Shown in pieces: positions 40,182 through 49,051 of a stretch of 64,000 nucleotides of DNA. Under the pieces are notes generated by a model. That model had not been told where the DNA came from. It did no database searches and saw only the letters and a program-made list of their open reading frames with translations. The position numbers and the translations under genes are program-made. Numbering within the stretch: the first letter of the stretch is position 1; each line of letters opens with the position of its first letter. Where the stretch lies: the NCBI GenBank assembly GCA_016282745.1, contig JAEELL010000085.1:1-64000 (forward strand), read 5' to 3'. The stretch comes from Lachnospiraceae bacterium (GTDB lineage Bacteria; Bacillota; Clostridia; Lachnospirales; Lachnospiraceae).

Positions 40182-40379
40182 CTAATGTCTCATTCGGATT
40201 TGCGCTTTATCTGCGCTGTATTTTCCGTCTGCTGTCTTTCCCGAACGTATTTCATTTTCAAGTTCTAATGAACTCATACCAATGTGCTTACATATCTCCA
40301 GTCTGCTTACCCCCGAATTGAATGCGTACTCGATATAGCATCTTTGCTTATATGTGAGTATTTTTTTTCCAATCGCCAA
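40182..40379 (-). CDS. Stand-alone IS30-type helix-turn-helix protein
   Basis: 65 residues: LTYKQRCYIEYAFNSGVSRL then EICKHIGMSSLELENEIRSG. It aligns with the N-terminal HTH of the transposase at 492-1547 (MTRDDRLKIEALHSAG...LGFHRSSIYRELHRG), and its last part (GKYSADKAQIRMRH) aligns with YAPELAQMKADE. There is no catalytic domain. It starts at TTG 40379 after AGGAGG. As the first gene from the right end, it may be the regulator of the long transfer operon or a competitor of the transposase. Confidence 0.68.
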   Translation of the reverse strand: MAIGKKILTYKQRCYIEYAFNSGVSRLEICKHIGMSSLELENEIRSGKTADGKYSADKAQIRMRH

Positions 40380-40451
40380 CTGTTCTCACCTCCTGATTTT
40401 AAAATTAGGCACCGACTGTTTTTGTACACTTTTTTAAATAAAAACAAAAAA

Positions 40452-40498
40452 AATGTTGTGGGAAAGTACCTTTTAAAAGTACTTTCTCACAACATTTT
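40452..40498 (-). terminator. Terminator at the right ICE end
   Basis: GTTGTGAGAAAGTAC-ttttaaaag-GTACTTTCCCACAAC on the minus strand, a 15-bp stem with one mismatch, then ATTTTTTTTG. It would stop trmD-operon transcripts from entering the element. Confidence 0.85.
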
Positions 40499-40508
40499 AC
40501 TATTTACG

Positions 40509-40551
40509 TAATATCTTTCGGTCGATATTTTATTATAATATCTTTCGGTCG
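40509..40551. repeat. Right attachment region with tandem repeat
   Basis: The 16-bp core taatatctttcggtcg at 40509-40524 is followed at 40526-40551 by a 26-bp copy identical to 289-314. The most economical reading is attR at 40509-40524 plus a second, untouched chromosomal repeat. Confidence 0.7.
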
Positions 40552-40579
40552 AATGCTGAACAATAACTATATATCTTTC

Positions 40580-41329
40580 TCAGCCCGAATTTAAACGCTT
40601 CTCTTTTTCGATAGAATCAAGCGTTTTTCTGTCATTCTTTGTCAGTTCTGCTTTTTCCAAAAGATCAGGTCTTCTCTCATAGGTTCTTATTATTGACTGT
40701 TCTCTTCTCCACTTGTCAACTTTTGCATGATCTCCCGACAACAAAATCGGAGGGACTTTCTTTCCTTCAAACTCATTTGGTCTTGTATACTGTGGATACT
40801 CCAAAAGATTATCTGAAAAACTCTCCGTTTCTGCGGACACATCATTATTAAGCACTCCCGGAACAAGTCTTGAAATCGCATCAATCATGACCAATGAAGG
40901 TAATTCTCCACCGGTGAGTACATAATCACCAATAGAAACATTGTCTGTCACAATCATTTCAAGAACTCTCTCATCGATACCTTCATAATGACCGCAAAGA
41001 AATACCAAATCTTCTTCTTTTGCAAATTCCTTTGCCATGTTCTGATCAAAAGTCTTTCCCTGAGGTGTCATATATACAACTCTAGGTTTCTTCCCGGTCT
41101 TTTCTTCTATACTCTTATAACTTCTGTATACAGGTCCCGGCTGCATAACCATTCCTGCGCCACCTCCGTAAGGATAATCATCTACTTGCCCATGTTTATT
41201 GCCTGCGAAATCCCTGATATTGATTGCTTCCACATTTATTAAATTCTTTTCGATAGCTCTTCCTGTGATACTGTGAGATACAGTATCAGTTATCATTTCA
41301 GGAAACAGCGTAAGTACATAAAAATTCAT
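40580..41329 (-). CDS. trmD: tRNA (guanine-N1)-methyltransferase
   Basis: 249 residues, full length. It has the SPOUT-knot motif VSIGDYVLTGGELPSLVMIDAISRLVPGVL and DYPYGGGAGMVMQPGPV. TrmD makes m1G37 in tRNAs with a G36, preventing frameshifts. The start overlaps the rimM stop at 41329, as is common. It is now the last gene of its operon; rplS, the usual next gene, lies beyond the ICE. Confidence 0.97.
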   Translation of the reverse strand: MNFYVLTLFPEMITDTVSHSITGRAIEKNLINVEAINIRDFAGNKHGQVDDYPYGGGAGMVMQPGPVYRSYKSIEEKTGKKPRVVYMTPQGKTFDQNMAKEFAKEEDLVFLCGHYEGIDERVLEMIVTDNVSIGDYVLTGGELPSLVMIDAISRLVPGVLNNDVSAETESFSDNLLEYPQYTRPNEFEGKKVPPILLSGDHAKVDKWRREQSIIRTYERRPDLLEKAELTKNDRKTLDSIEKEKRLNSG

Positions 41330-41838
41330 TAATCCAACAATCCTTTCAGCAGATGAACAACTACCTTTTTTTCCTCAATATTTCTATCTATAATACAATC
41401 AGGAATAACCGGTATCAGACATTCCTTCCCATCTTTCATCTTTACTATATATACATCGTTAGCACCGGTCTGTAGCACATCTGTAAGTGTACCAAACTCG
41501 CTGCCATCTTCCAGATAAACATCTGCCCCGATAATATCAGCAATGTAATATTCACCCGGCTCTAATTTAACTGCATTTTCCCTTGATACAAGGAGGTCAC
41601 AGCCTTTATACTTTTCAACATCGTTAATATTGTCAAATTCTTCAAACTTAAGAATTACCATATTCTTAAAAAATCTTGCTGAAGTAACCTTTACTTCAAC
41701 CTGTTCTCTTTTCGCATCTATTATAGCTTTCTTTAATTTTTTAAATCTCATTGGATCATCAGTTGTAGGAAATACTTTCACTTCTCCTCTGATTCCATGA
41801 GTGTTAGCAATAACACCAACTCTGAAAAAATCTTCCAT
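41329..41838 (-). CDS. rimM: 16S rRNA processing protein RimM
   Basis: 169 residues: N-terminal RimM domain ([24 protein letters not shown]) and C-terminal PRC-barrel ([38 protein letters not shown]). It binds S19 and helps mature the 30S head. Confidence 0.96.
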   Translation of the reverse strand: MEDFFRVGVIANTHGIRGEVKVFPTTDDPMRFKKLKKAIIDAKREQVEVKVTSARFFKNMVILKFEEFDNINDVEKYKGCDLLVSRENAVKLEPGEYYIADIIGADVYLEDGSEFGTLTDVLQTGANDVYIVKMKDGKECLIPVIPDCIIDRNIEEKKVVVHLLKGLLD

Positions 41839-41856
41839 AAAACTCCTTTAACTTTT

Positions 41857-41884
41857 GAAAGAGACTGACCAAGGCCAGTCTCTT
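41857..41884 (-). terminator. Hairpin between khpA and rimM
   Basis: AAAGAGACTG-gccttggt-CAGTCTCTTT on the minus strand, followed by only a weak T stretch. It may reduce rather than end transcription into rimM-trmD. Confidence 0.55.
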
Positions 41885-41970
41885 TAATAAATTGCATATT
41901 ATGAGAAGTATTTATATTCTCAATATCTCATGCACTGAATAACCTCTAATAGGAATTACATTCCTACAAG

Positions 41971-42198
41971 TTATATGATGTCTACAATAACTTTTTTGTC
42001 GCTTTTTGATGCTGCAGCTTTTACAACCGAACGAATAGCCTTAGCGATACGTCCCTGCTTTCCGATAACCTTACCCATATCAGACTCGGCAACCTTGAGC
42101 TCAACGATAACGGCTTTTTCTGTTTCTCTTTCAGTTACTACAACTTCATCAGGAGAGTCAACAAGTGCTTTAGCAATTGCTTCCACTAATTCTTTCAT
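41971..42198 (-). CDS. khpA: KH-domain RNA-binding protein KhpA
   Basis: 75 residues with one KH domain; GxxG loop in MGKVIGKQGRIAKAIRSVV. KhpA works with KhpB in RNA binding and cell-wall control. Standard place between rpsP and rimM. Confidence 0.94.
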   Translation of the reverse strand: MKELVEAIAKALVDSPDEVVVTERETEKAVIVELKVAESDMGKVIGKQGRIAKAIRSVVKAAASKSDKKVIVDII

Positions 42199-42216
42199 AA
42201 GACTCCTCCTATTTTA

Positions 42217-42462
42217 TTATTTTTCAATTCCAGCAAGCTTAAAGAGTTTTGCAACAGTCTCTGTAGGCTGAGCACCGTTTGATAACCACTTCTTAGCAGC
42301 TTCAGCGTCTACATTGTAAACACTTGGATCCTTAGTTGGATCATATGTTCCGATCTCCTCGATGAATCTACCATCTCTTGGTGATCTTGCATCAGCTACT
42401 ACGATTCTGTAGTAAGGTGCCTTCTTCTGTCCCATTCTCTTTAATCTAATCTTTACTGCCAT
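42217..42462 (-). CDS. rpsP: 30S ribosomal protein S16 (bS16)
   Basis: 81 residues: [48 protein letters not shown]-like [10 protein letters not shown], typical bS16 of normal length. Confidence 0.97.
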   Translation of the reverse strand: MAVKIRLKRMGQKKAPYYRIVVADARSPRDGRFIEEIGTYDPTKDPSVYNVDAEAAKKWLSNGAQPTETVAKLFKLAGIEK

Positions 42463-42536
42463 TATTCTTTACCTCCGTAAAATAAAATAAATAAATTATA
42501 TATGCTAAAAGACATATGTCTCTTGCTAACTAAAAT

Positions 42537-43904
42537 TTAGAAACCAAATGGCATCTTCATGCCACCGAAGCCTCCAAAGCCTCCTCGTTTCTTCTTACCT
42601 TTTCCTCCCATAAGACCGGGCATGCTTTTCATCATCTTTCTTGCCTGCTCAAACTGCTTAACAAGTCTGTTTACCTCTGCGATATCAACACCTGCTCCTG
42701 CAGCAATTCGTTTCTTACGGGATGGATTGAGAATTGAAGGATTGCTTCTCTCCTCTTTTGTCATTGAATAGATAATTGCTTCAACTCTTCCAAGCTGCTT
42801 GTCATCAGGAAGCATGTCATCTGTAATCTGATTTCCCATACCCGGGATCATCTTAAGCATATCGGCAAGACCACCCATGTTCTTAATCTGACTCATATAC
42901 TCAAGGTAATCATCAAATGAAAACTCTGCCTTCTTCATTCTGTTGGTAAGGTCCATCGCCTTTTCCTTATCAATAGAAGCCTCTGCCTTTTCGATAAGTG
43001 TAAGAACATCTCCCATACCGAGAATTCTTGAAGCCATTCTGTCAGGATAAAACTGTTCCAAATCAGATAGTTTCTCGCCCATACCTATATATAATATAGG
43101 CTTTCCTGTAACTGCCTTGATAGAAAGTGCAGCACCACCTCTTGTGTCACCGTCAAGCTTTGTGAGGATAACACCGTCAATGCCGATTCTCTCTTCAAAT
43201 GTTCCTGCCACATTTACTGCATCCTGACCCGTCATAGCATCTACAACGAGAATGCACTGATGTATTTCAATGTTCTCCTTGATTTCTACAAGTTCATTCA
43301 TCATATCTTCATCAACATGAAGACGACCTGCAGTATCGAGGATAACTACATTGTTACCATTTTTCTCTGCGTGAGATATAGCAGCTTTTGCTATATCAAC
43401 AGGCTTATGTCCTGTTCCCATAGAGAATACCGGAACGCCCTGCTTATCTCCGTTAATCTGGAGCTGTTCAATAGCAGCCGGTCTGTACACGTCACAGGCA
43501 ACTAAAAGAGGCTTTTTGTTTTTAGCCTTTAACTTTCCTGCAATCTTTGCAGTGGTTGTTGTCTTACCTGCACCCTGAAGACCCATCATCATTATCACTG
43601 TGATGCCATTGTCCACAAGTTTAATCTCTGTGGTTTCTGATCCCATAAGATCTGTCAGTTCTTCGTTAACAATCTTGATAACCATCTGTCCCGGTGTCAA
43701 TGAAGTCATAACATCCTGACCGACAGCTCTCTCTGTAACTTTATTGATAAACTGTTTAACAACCTTGAAGCTGACGTCTGCCTCTAAAAGAGCCATTTTT
43801 ACTTCCTTGAGAGCCGCCTTTACGTCATCTTCTGTAAGTCTCCCCTTACTTCTAAGGTTCTTAAATACATTTTGCAATTTGTCTGATAAACTTTCAAATG
43901 CCAA
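42537..43904 (-). CDS. ffh: Signal recognition particle protein Ffh
   Basis: 455 residues: N domain, GTPase G domain with GLQGAGKTTTTAKIA, DTAGRLHVDE and TKLDGDTRGG, then the Met-rich M domain (MIPGMGNQITDDML; KKRIAAGAGVDIAEVN) and a Gly/Lys-rich tail. It binds signal peptides and SRP RNA. The start is TTG 43904, with AGGAGG 7 nt upstream. Confidence 0.97.
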   Translation of the reverse strand: MAFESLSDKLQNVFKNLRSKGRLTEDDVKAALKEVKMALLEADVSFKVVKQFINKVTERAVGQDVMTSLTPGQMVIKIVNEELTDLMGSETTEIKLVDNGITVIMMMGLQGAGKTTTTAKIAGKLKAKNKKPLLVACDVYRPAAIEQLQINGDKQGVPVFSMGTGHKPVDIAKAAISHAEKNGNNVVILDTAGRLHVDEDMMNELVEIKENIEIHQCILVVDAMTGQDAVNVAGTFEERIGIDGVILTKLDGDTRGGAALSIKAVTGKPILYIGMGEKLSDLEQFYPDRMASRILGMGDVLTLIEKAEASIDKEKAMDLTNRMKKAEFSFDDYLEYMSQIKNMGGLADMLKMIPGMGNQITDDMLPDDKQLGRVEAIIYSMTKEERSNPSILNPSRKKRIAAGAGVDIAEVNRLVKQFEQARKMMKSMPGLMGGKGKKKRGGFGGFGGMKMPFGF

Positions 43905-43922
43905 AGGAGTACCTCCTAATTC

Positions 43923-44273
43923 TTAGTAGTTGTCAAGAATCTCATTTGCAATAACTTTAACCTGTTCAATGGTAGTATTTATCTCGCCTGTCTTGTTCTC
44001 ATAGTCATCAACCAGTGAACATATATCTGTAATCTTAGATTTTGTAAGAGTGAACTTCTCAACTAAATGAAGTTTCTCCTCATATCCGTTAAGAAGCTTG
44101 TTGCATCTCTTAACCAGGTCATGTACACCCTGTCTGGAAATGCCCTGTTCCATGGCAATCTCGCCGAGGCTCAAATCATTAAGTACAAAATCTTCGTAAA
44201 TCTCTTTCTGATGTGGTGTGAGTAACTCACCATAAAAATCATAAAGCAACGATTGCTTTAGTATATCATCCAT
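43923..44273 (-). CDS. ylxM: YlxM/p13-like SRP-associated protein
   Basis: 116 residues: LYDFYGELLTPHQKEIYEDF, VLNDLSLGEIAMEQGISRQG, VHDLVKRCNKLL, a sigma-70 region-4-like HTH typical of YlxM. The gene is first in the ffh operon. ATG 44273 with GGAG is preferred. Confidence 0.92.
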   Translation of the reverse strand: MDDILKQSLLYDFYGELLTPHQKEIYEDFVLNDLSLGEIAMEQGISRQGVHDLVKRCNKLLNGYEEKLHLVEKFTLTKSKITDICSLVDDYENKTGEINTTIEQVKVIANEILDNY

Positions 44274-44331
44274 ACCACACACTCCAATAAATGATAGTCA
44301 GTGTCAAGTAATTTTTCTTTACACCTCTGCC

Positions 44332-44360
44332 ATTCTACACTAAAAAAGAAGTGGTGTCAA
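44332..44360 (-). promoter_or_regulatory. Promoter of the ylxM-ffh-rpsP-khpA-rimM-trmD operon
   Basis: TTGACA (44355-44360), exactly 17 bp, TAGAAT (44332-44337) on the minus strand, ~55 bp before ylxM. It overlaps the terminator of the upstream membrane-protein gene. Confidence 0.85.
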
Positions 44361-44380
44361 GCAAAATATCTTTACACCAC
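44338..44380 (-). terminator. Terminator of the membrane-protein pair
   Basis: GTGGTGT (44374-44380 complement) pairs with ACACCAC (44351-44357 complement), followed by TTCTTTTTTAG on the minus strand. Confidence 0.65.
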
Positions 44381-44389
44381 GTTCATAAA

Positions 44390-45523
44390 TCAACTATTTA
44401 TTTTTTCAACATCTACCCGCTTACTGATGCTCACATAATTTTGATACACCTTAACATTAACAGTATCTCCATTTTTATACGGAGCTTCGGGACCATGCAT
44501 ATCATATTTAATAAATTTGCCACCTTCGGGTGTATTAATCATTATTGTGTAAACTGAACCTCTCGCCCCGTTATATTTTGTAGTTGTTTCACCACGGGAA
44601 CAAATCTTTCCTGTAGTAGCTACTCCAAGGGTTTCAACTTTAATGTTTTTTAAAGCATTTCCATATCCAAAATACAATAACAATATACCAAACAGCAAAA
44701 ACATTCCAAGAACAAAAACAACATAAATCTTCGCAAAAAGAGAGTCCTTTACAGTGGTTGATTCCACTATCTCCAACGAGTCTAATGATATTATGGCCAA
44801 AAACAAAACTGAAACGAATGGAAAAATAAAGCCAAATCCAAGGATAGAATAGAAAGTGGTGTTCCAAAAATTAACATTAGTCGATTTACATGTTACATAC
44901 GAACCATGTTTTTTATAATTCTTTTCTTCATTTATATATGTTCCATCAACCAGTTTTTCAAGCGTGAATACACCCTCGCCGTCTAAATCAGTTGTAATCA
45001 CCCAATTGTTGAATATTCGTAGCCCTATCAAGTCTTTAACTCTGTGACCGTTAATATTTTTATCTATTCCAAATATGAACTTGCGATAACCATCTGATGT
45101 TCTAACCAGTATTTCGCAGCTTCCGGAGTTTTCATCACACATTTTGCAAATCATCCCCGTAACATTTTTACCAAATAACCTCACTAAAAATCCATTAATT
45201 ATTATTTCAGCCAATTTACAACCAACAATTGCTTCTATTGTTCCCCAAATGGCAAAAAATATAAAAAGAAACAATTTTTCAAATATTCCTTCAGCTTTGC
45301 CAATACCCAATAATGGCATAAAAGTAAATATAGATAATACAGCAATCGCAAAGAAACCTGGCAAATTATCCTGCAAACCACCGGGGGCAAACACTTCAAT
45401 TTCTTTATATTTTCCTCTAACGTTCTCATCTCCCTGAAGCCTAGGTGTTGAATCATCAATTAGTTTTCCTAATATTTCTTTATTGCTATTTATATCTTCA
45501 TCACAATTCTTATCTTTACTCAT
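44390..45523 (-). CDS. Unknown membrane protein, paralogue 1
   Basis: 377 residues. Opening EILGKLIDDSTPRLQGDENVRGKYKEIEVF is shared with the next gene. About four spans (GFFAIAVLSIFTFMPLLGIG; LFLFIFFAIWGTIEAIVG; FILFPFVSVLFLAIISL-like; VVFVLGMFLLFGILLLYF), separated by DUF3592-like beta segments (MICKMCDENSGSCEILVRTSDGYRKFIFGID; GKICSRGETTTKYNGARGSVYTIMINTPEGGKFIKYD). No family is recalled with certainty. Product of a tandem duplication. Confidence 0.6.
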   Translation of the reverse strand: MSKDKNCDEDINSNKEILGKLIDDSTPRLQGDENVRGKYKEIEVFAPGGLQDNLPGFFAIAVLSIFTFMPLLGIGKAEGIFEKLFLFIFFAIWGTIEAIVGCKLAEIIINGFLVRLFGKNVTGMICKMCDENSGSCEILVRTSDGYRKFIFGIDKNINGHRVKDLIGLRIFNNWVITTDLDGEGVFTLEKLVDGTYINEEKNYKKHGSYVTCKSTNVNFWNTTFYSILGFGFIFPFVSVLFLAIISLDSLEIVESTTVKDSLFAKIYVVFVLGMFLLFGILLLYFGYGNALKNIKVETLGVATTGKICSRGETTTKYNGARGSVYTIMINTPEGGKFIKYDMHGPEAPYKNGDTVNVKVYQNYVSISKRVDVEKINS

Positions 45524-45543
45524 TCAATTCCGTCCTATTGATA

Positions 45544-46581
45544 TTATTCTTTTTCGATTATTTTATAATAATCACCATATACTTTCAGTTCAACTAAATC
45601 ATCCTTATCATATAGAGTTTCTGATTTGTTCGTATTATATCGAATAAGTCTCTGTCCATGCGAGGTATCAATTTGTATCATGTAGATTATATTTACACCA
45701 TTTATACCACGCGTACTCCATTCTTGTCTTTCATAGTCACGAATCAATCCGGTAACCTTTCTTCCACGCACAGCAAATAATATGTATCTGATAATGTTTC
45801 CAAATGCTATGTACAACAAACGTATTCCCATTATTGCAAAAACAATAATAAACAACCATATAATCCAAGCTAATTCAGGAAGATCTATTTGCCTCTTAAA
45901 TAAAAATGTGCTTACTAACAATAATAATGGTGCCACGAAACCGAATCCTAAACAAAAAGATATGAAGGTTTCCAAATCAAGAGACGCTTCTTTGCACAGA
46001 ACATACTGATTGTTATTTTTTTCATTTTCACTACCATGTAAATTAATAAAAACTGTATCGTTAAATACTGTAAAATCAACTATTTTCCCTACATTAAGCA
46101 ATCCGATTTTTTCATTTATATAAAAGTCAAAATATCTGTACCCATTTGAAGTCCTGACCAACATACTATAATTTCCGATTTCCTTTTGGTCACATTCAAT
46201 TATCATCCCTTTTATTGATTTTCCGGAAAATCTCACATTTATTGCGAAACGTATCCCTCTTATAAGCTCACGAATATGAAAACAGTCAAACGCTCCAAAA
46301 AAAGCAACAACAAAGAAAAGAAGCACGCAATTTTTAATATCTCCGCACAAAGCATACAGAACAAAAAAACATATAAATACCAGGCACATCATTGTAAGAA
46401 CTATTGTCGGAAATAATGCATCTGCAATCTCTGGCCACACACCATAAAACTGCCTAACTTTTATTTCTTTGTAACTTTCTGTTATATCTTCGTCCCCTTG
46501 TATCGTTGGTGTAGAACTATCAATCAGTTCACCAAGTATTTCCTTTTCTTCTGTATTTTCTTCTATATTCTCTTCTTTCAT
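45544..46581 (-). CDS. Unknown membrane protein, paralogue 2
   Basis: 345 residues, same plan as paralogue 1: KEILGELIDSSTPTIQGDED, spans at ~52-80, ~86-105, ~215-235 and ~250-275, and repeated segments MIIECDQKEIGNYSMLVRTSNGYRYFDFYI and TGLIRDYERQEWSTRGINGVNIIYMIQIDTSHGQRLIRY. The NGYRxF and (M)IxIDT patterns are shared between the two halves and the two proteins. Function unknown. Confidence 0.6.
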   Translation of the reverse strand: MKEENIEENTEEKEILGELIDSSTPTIQGDEDITESYKEIKVRQFYGVWPEIADALFPTIVLTMMCLVFICFFVLYALCGDIKNCVLLFFVVAFFGAFDCFHIRELIRGIRFAINVRFSGKSIKGMIIECDQKEIGNYSMLVRTSNGYRYFDFYINEKIGLLNVGKIVDFTVFNDTVFINLHGSENEKNNNQYVLCKEASLDLETFISFCLGFGFVAPLLLLVSTFLFKRQIDLPELAWIIWLFIIVFAIMGIRLLYIAFGNIIRYILFAVRGRKVTGLIRDYERQEWSTRGINGVNIIYMIQIDTSHGQRLIRYNTNKSETLYDKDDLVELKVYGDYYKIIEKE

Positions 46582-46663
46582 CTATTCAGCTTTTTCCATT
46601 TCATCATTTTATTATCATTTCAAAAATACATTAATCTGTTTTTATATATAAATAAGCGCCTAT

Positions 46664-47881
46664 TTACAATGAAACTCTTACTTCCTTAGGCTTAAATGAA
46701 GCCTTCGCAAGTGATTCAATTATTCTCTCCTTGTGTTCATGTCCGAAACACTCAATAGTAACTCTAAGTTCCACTTCAGCATTTCTGTTTACACTGACAA
46801 ACTGATTATGTTCAAGCTTGATTACGTTACCCTGCTGTTTTGCAATCTCAGATGCAACTCTTACAAGTTCACCCGGCTTATCAGGGAGCAATACAGAAAC
46901 TGTGAATACTCTTCCTCTTTGGATAAGTCCGTGCTGAAGAGTTGATGACATTGTGATAATATCCATATTACCACCGCTGATAATAGATACTATCTTCTTG
47001 TTCGAACAATCAAGATGTTTGAGAGCTGCAATTGTAAGAAGTCCGGAATTTTCCGCAACAAGTTTATGATTTTCAACCATATCAAGAAATGCATCTATCA
47101 GTTCATCATCCTCAATAGTGATTATATCGTCAACATTTTGCTGAATATATGGGAATATTTTTTCTCCCGGAGTTTTTACTGCAGTACCGTCTGCAATTGT
47201 AGTTGCAGAATCAAGCGTCACAACTTTACCCGCCTTTAATGATGCAAGCATACAGCTTGCCCCTGCAGGCTCAACACCTATAACTTTGATGTTTGGATTT
47301 AAAAACTTTGCAAGTGTGCTTACACCTGTGCAGAGTCCGCCGCCACCGATTGGACATAAGATATAGTCAACTGTTGGTAATTCCTTAAAAATCTCCATAG
47401 CAATTGTTCCCTGTCCTGCAGCAACATCTATATCATCAAATGGATGAATAAATGTATAACCTTCTTTTTCAGCAAGCTCTAGAGCGTATTTGCAGGCATC
47501 ATCATATACATCGCCATGCAAAATAACTTCAGCACCGTAATTCTTGGTTCTGTTCACTTTCATAAGAGGTGTAACTGTAGGCATTACAATTGTAGCCTTT
47601 ACACCGTAGAGTTTTGCAGCATAAGCAACACCCTGGGCATGATTTCCGGCCGACGCAGTAATAAGACCTTTTGACCTCTGCTCATCGGTAAGTGTGCTAA
47701 TCTTATAATACGCACCTCTGATTTTATATGCTCCTGTAAACTGCATGTTCTCAGGTTTGATATATACTTTATTTCCTGTCATTTCACTGAAATAATCACT
47801 GTAGATTAAGTTAGTCTTAAGTGTAACTTTCTCAACTACTTCAGATGCCTGTTCAAATTTTTCAAGTGTAAGCTTCTCCAT
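46664..47881 (-). CDS. ilvA: Threonine ammonia-lyase
   Basis: 405 residues, a PLP enzyme turning threonine into 2-oxobutyrate for isoleucine. PLP lysine in FTGAYKIRGAYYKI; SAGNHAQGVAYAA; glycine loop PIGGGGLCTG; a single C-terminal ACT domain (FTVSVLLPDKPGELVRVASEIAKQQGNVI). The one-ACT, ~400-residue form is typical of Clostridia. ATG 47881 chosen by AGGAAG spacing. Confidence 0.94.
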   Translation of the reverse strand: MEKLTLEKFEQASEVVEKVTLKTNLIYSDYFSEMTGNKVYIKPENMQFTGAYKIRGAYYKISTLTDEQRSKGLITASAGNHAQGVAYAAKLYGVKATIVMPTVTPLMKVNRTKNYGAEVILHGDVYDDACKYALELAEKEGYTFIHPFDDIDVAAGQGTIAMEIFKELPTVDYILCPIGGGGLCTGVSTLAKFLNPNIKVIGVEPAGASCMLASLKAGKVVTLDSATTIADGTAVKTPGEKIFPYIQQNVDDIITIEDDELIDAFLDMVENHKLVAENSGLLTIAALKHLDCSNKKIVSIISGGNMDIITMSSTLQHGLIQRGRVFTVSVLLPDKPGELVRVASEIAKQQGNVIKLEHNQFVSVNRNAEVELRVTIECFGHEHKERIIESLAKASFKPKEVRVSL

Positions 47882-47977
47882 AATCTTCACTTCCTTTTTT
47901 TATAATTCACTACTGAAACTATTATGTTTCTCACCACTTAACTCACATGTCATTTCACTCTCACTGATATTAATTTG

Positions 47978-48910
47978 TTACTCATTCTTCTCAAACAAAG
48001 CTGTAACAAAATCATGAGAGTTGAATTTCTGCAAATCATCAATCTGCTCGCCAACGCCGATATATTTTACCGGTATGCCAAGTTCAGACTGAATTGCAAC
48101 TGCGATACCACCCTTAGCTGTTCCATCCATCTTTGTGAGAATAACACCGGTAATATCAGCTGCTTCCATAAACTGTCTTGCCTGTGCAAGAGCATTCTGG
48201 CCCGTTGTAGCATCAAGAACTATGAGATTCTCTCTGTGACAATCTCCCATCTCTCTGTCAATAATACGGTTTATCTTCTTTAACTCTTCCATAAGGTTTT
48301 TCTTATTGTGAAGTCGACCTGCCGTGTCACAAATTAATACATCGGCATTATTAGCCTTAGCTGATGCAATGGCATCAAAAATAACAGAACCCGGATCTGC
48401 CCCTTCACCGGCAGCAATAATATCAACTCCCGCTCTGTTAGACCATTCTTTTAGCTGTTCTGTTGCCGCAGCCCTGAATGTATCAGCCGCTGCCATAATC
48501 ACCTTTTTACCGCTGTTTTTAAGCTGTCCTGAAAGCTTACCTACAGATGTAGTTTTTCCCACACCGTTAACACCAATCACAAGAACAACAGATTTCTTAT
48601 TTTCAAAATCGTAAGCATTATCGCCTAAATTCATTTGTTCTTCAATACTTGCAATCAAAAACTCTCTGCACGCTTCAGGTTCTTTGATTTTGTTTTCTTT
48701 TACCTTTTCCTTGAGATCCTCGATTATCTCCATTGTTGTCTTAACACCAATATCACTCATAATGAGTATCTCTTCAAGTTCTTCGTAAAAATCGTCATCT
48801 ATTGAGGAGAATCCTGAAAAAACCGAGTTGATTCCGGCCACCATATTCTCTCTTGTCTTTGTAAGCCCTGATACCAGTCTTCCAAAAAAACCTTTCTTTT
48901 CTTCTGCCAT
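47978..48910 (-). CDS. ftsY: SRP receptor FtsY
   Basis: 310 residues, the short form without a long acidic N-domain extension: [57 protein letters not shown]. It docks Ffh-ribosome complexes at the membrane. It follows smc in the same direction. Confidence 0.96.
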   Translation of the reverse strand: MAEEKKGFFGRLVSGLTKTRENMVAGINSVFSGFSSIDDDFYEELEEILIMSDIGVKTTMEIIEDLKEKVKENKIKEPEACREFLIASIEEQMNLGDNAYDFENKKSVVLVIGVNGVGKTTSVGKLSGQLKNSGKKVIMAAADTFRAAATEQLKEWSNRAGVDIIAAGEGADPGSVIFDAIASAKANNADVLICDTAGRLHNKKNLMEELKKINRIIDREMGDCHRENLIVLDATTGQNALAQARQFMEAADITGVILTKMDGTAKGGIAVAIQSELGIPVKYIGVGEQIDDLQKFNSHDFVTALFEKNE

Positions 48911-49051
48911 TATTCACTCTCCATATATATAATTCTTATTATACTTAAACAATCTGTTTTATATTATTCAAACAATTATCCAGCATTGCTAACCTCTTGA
49001 TTAATTCTGCTTAATGTGCGAATAACTGTCACATATCGTAACCACTTTATA

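Larger units (their letters stand above)
299..40524. mobile_element. Integrative conjugative element between rplS and trmD
   Basis: About 40 kb of minus-strand genes interrupts the conserved trmD-rplS neighbourhood and is bordered by 16-bp direct repeats at 299-314 and 40509-40524. It encodes a relaxase, a VirD4-type coupling protein, VirB4, VirB6-like and VirB3-like proteins, a CwlT-type cell-wall hydrolase, ParA/ParB, ArdC, an SSB-like protein and toxin-antitoxin genes, so it looks complete for conjugation. No tyrosine or serine integrase is visible; the only recombinase is an IS30-family DDE transposase just inside the left edge. A Staphylococcus ICE (ICE6013, from memory) is a precedent for an IS30-like enzyme driving an ICE. 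The exact ends are inferred. Confidence 0.85.

Noticed and set aside
313..40508. CGTAAA at both inward-facing ends, considered as terminal inverted repeats.
   Set aside because: Only six bases match before the alignment fails; kept as a remark, not a feature.
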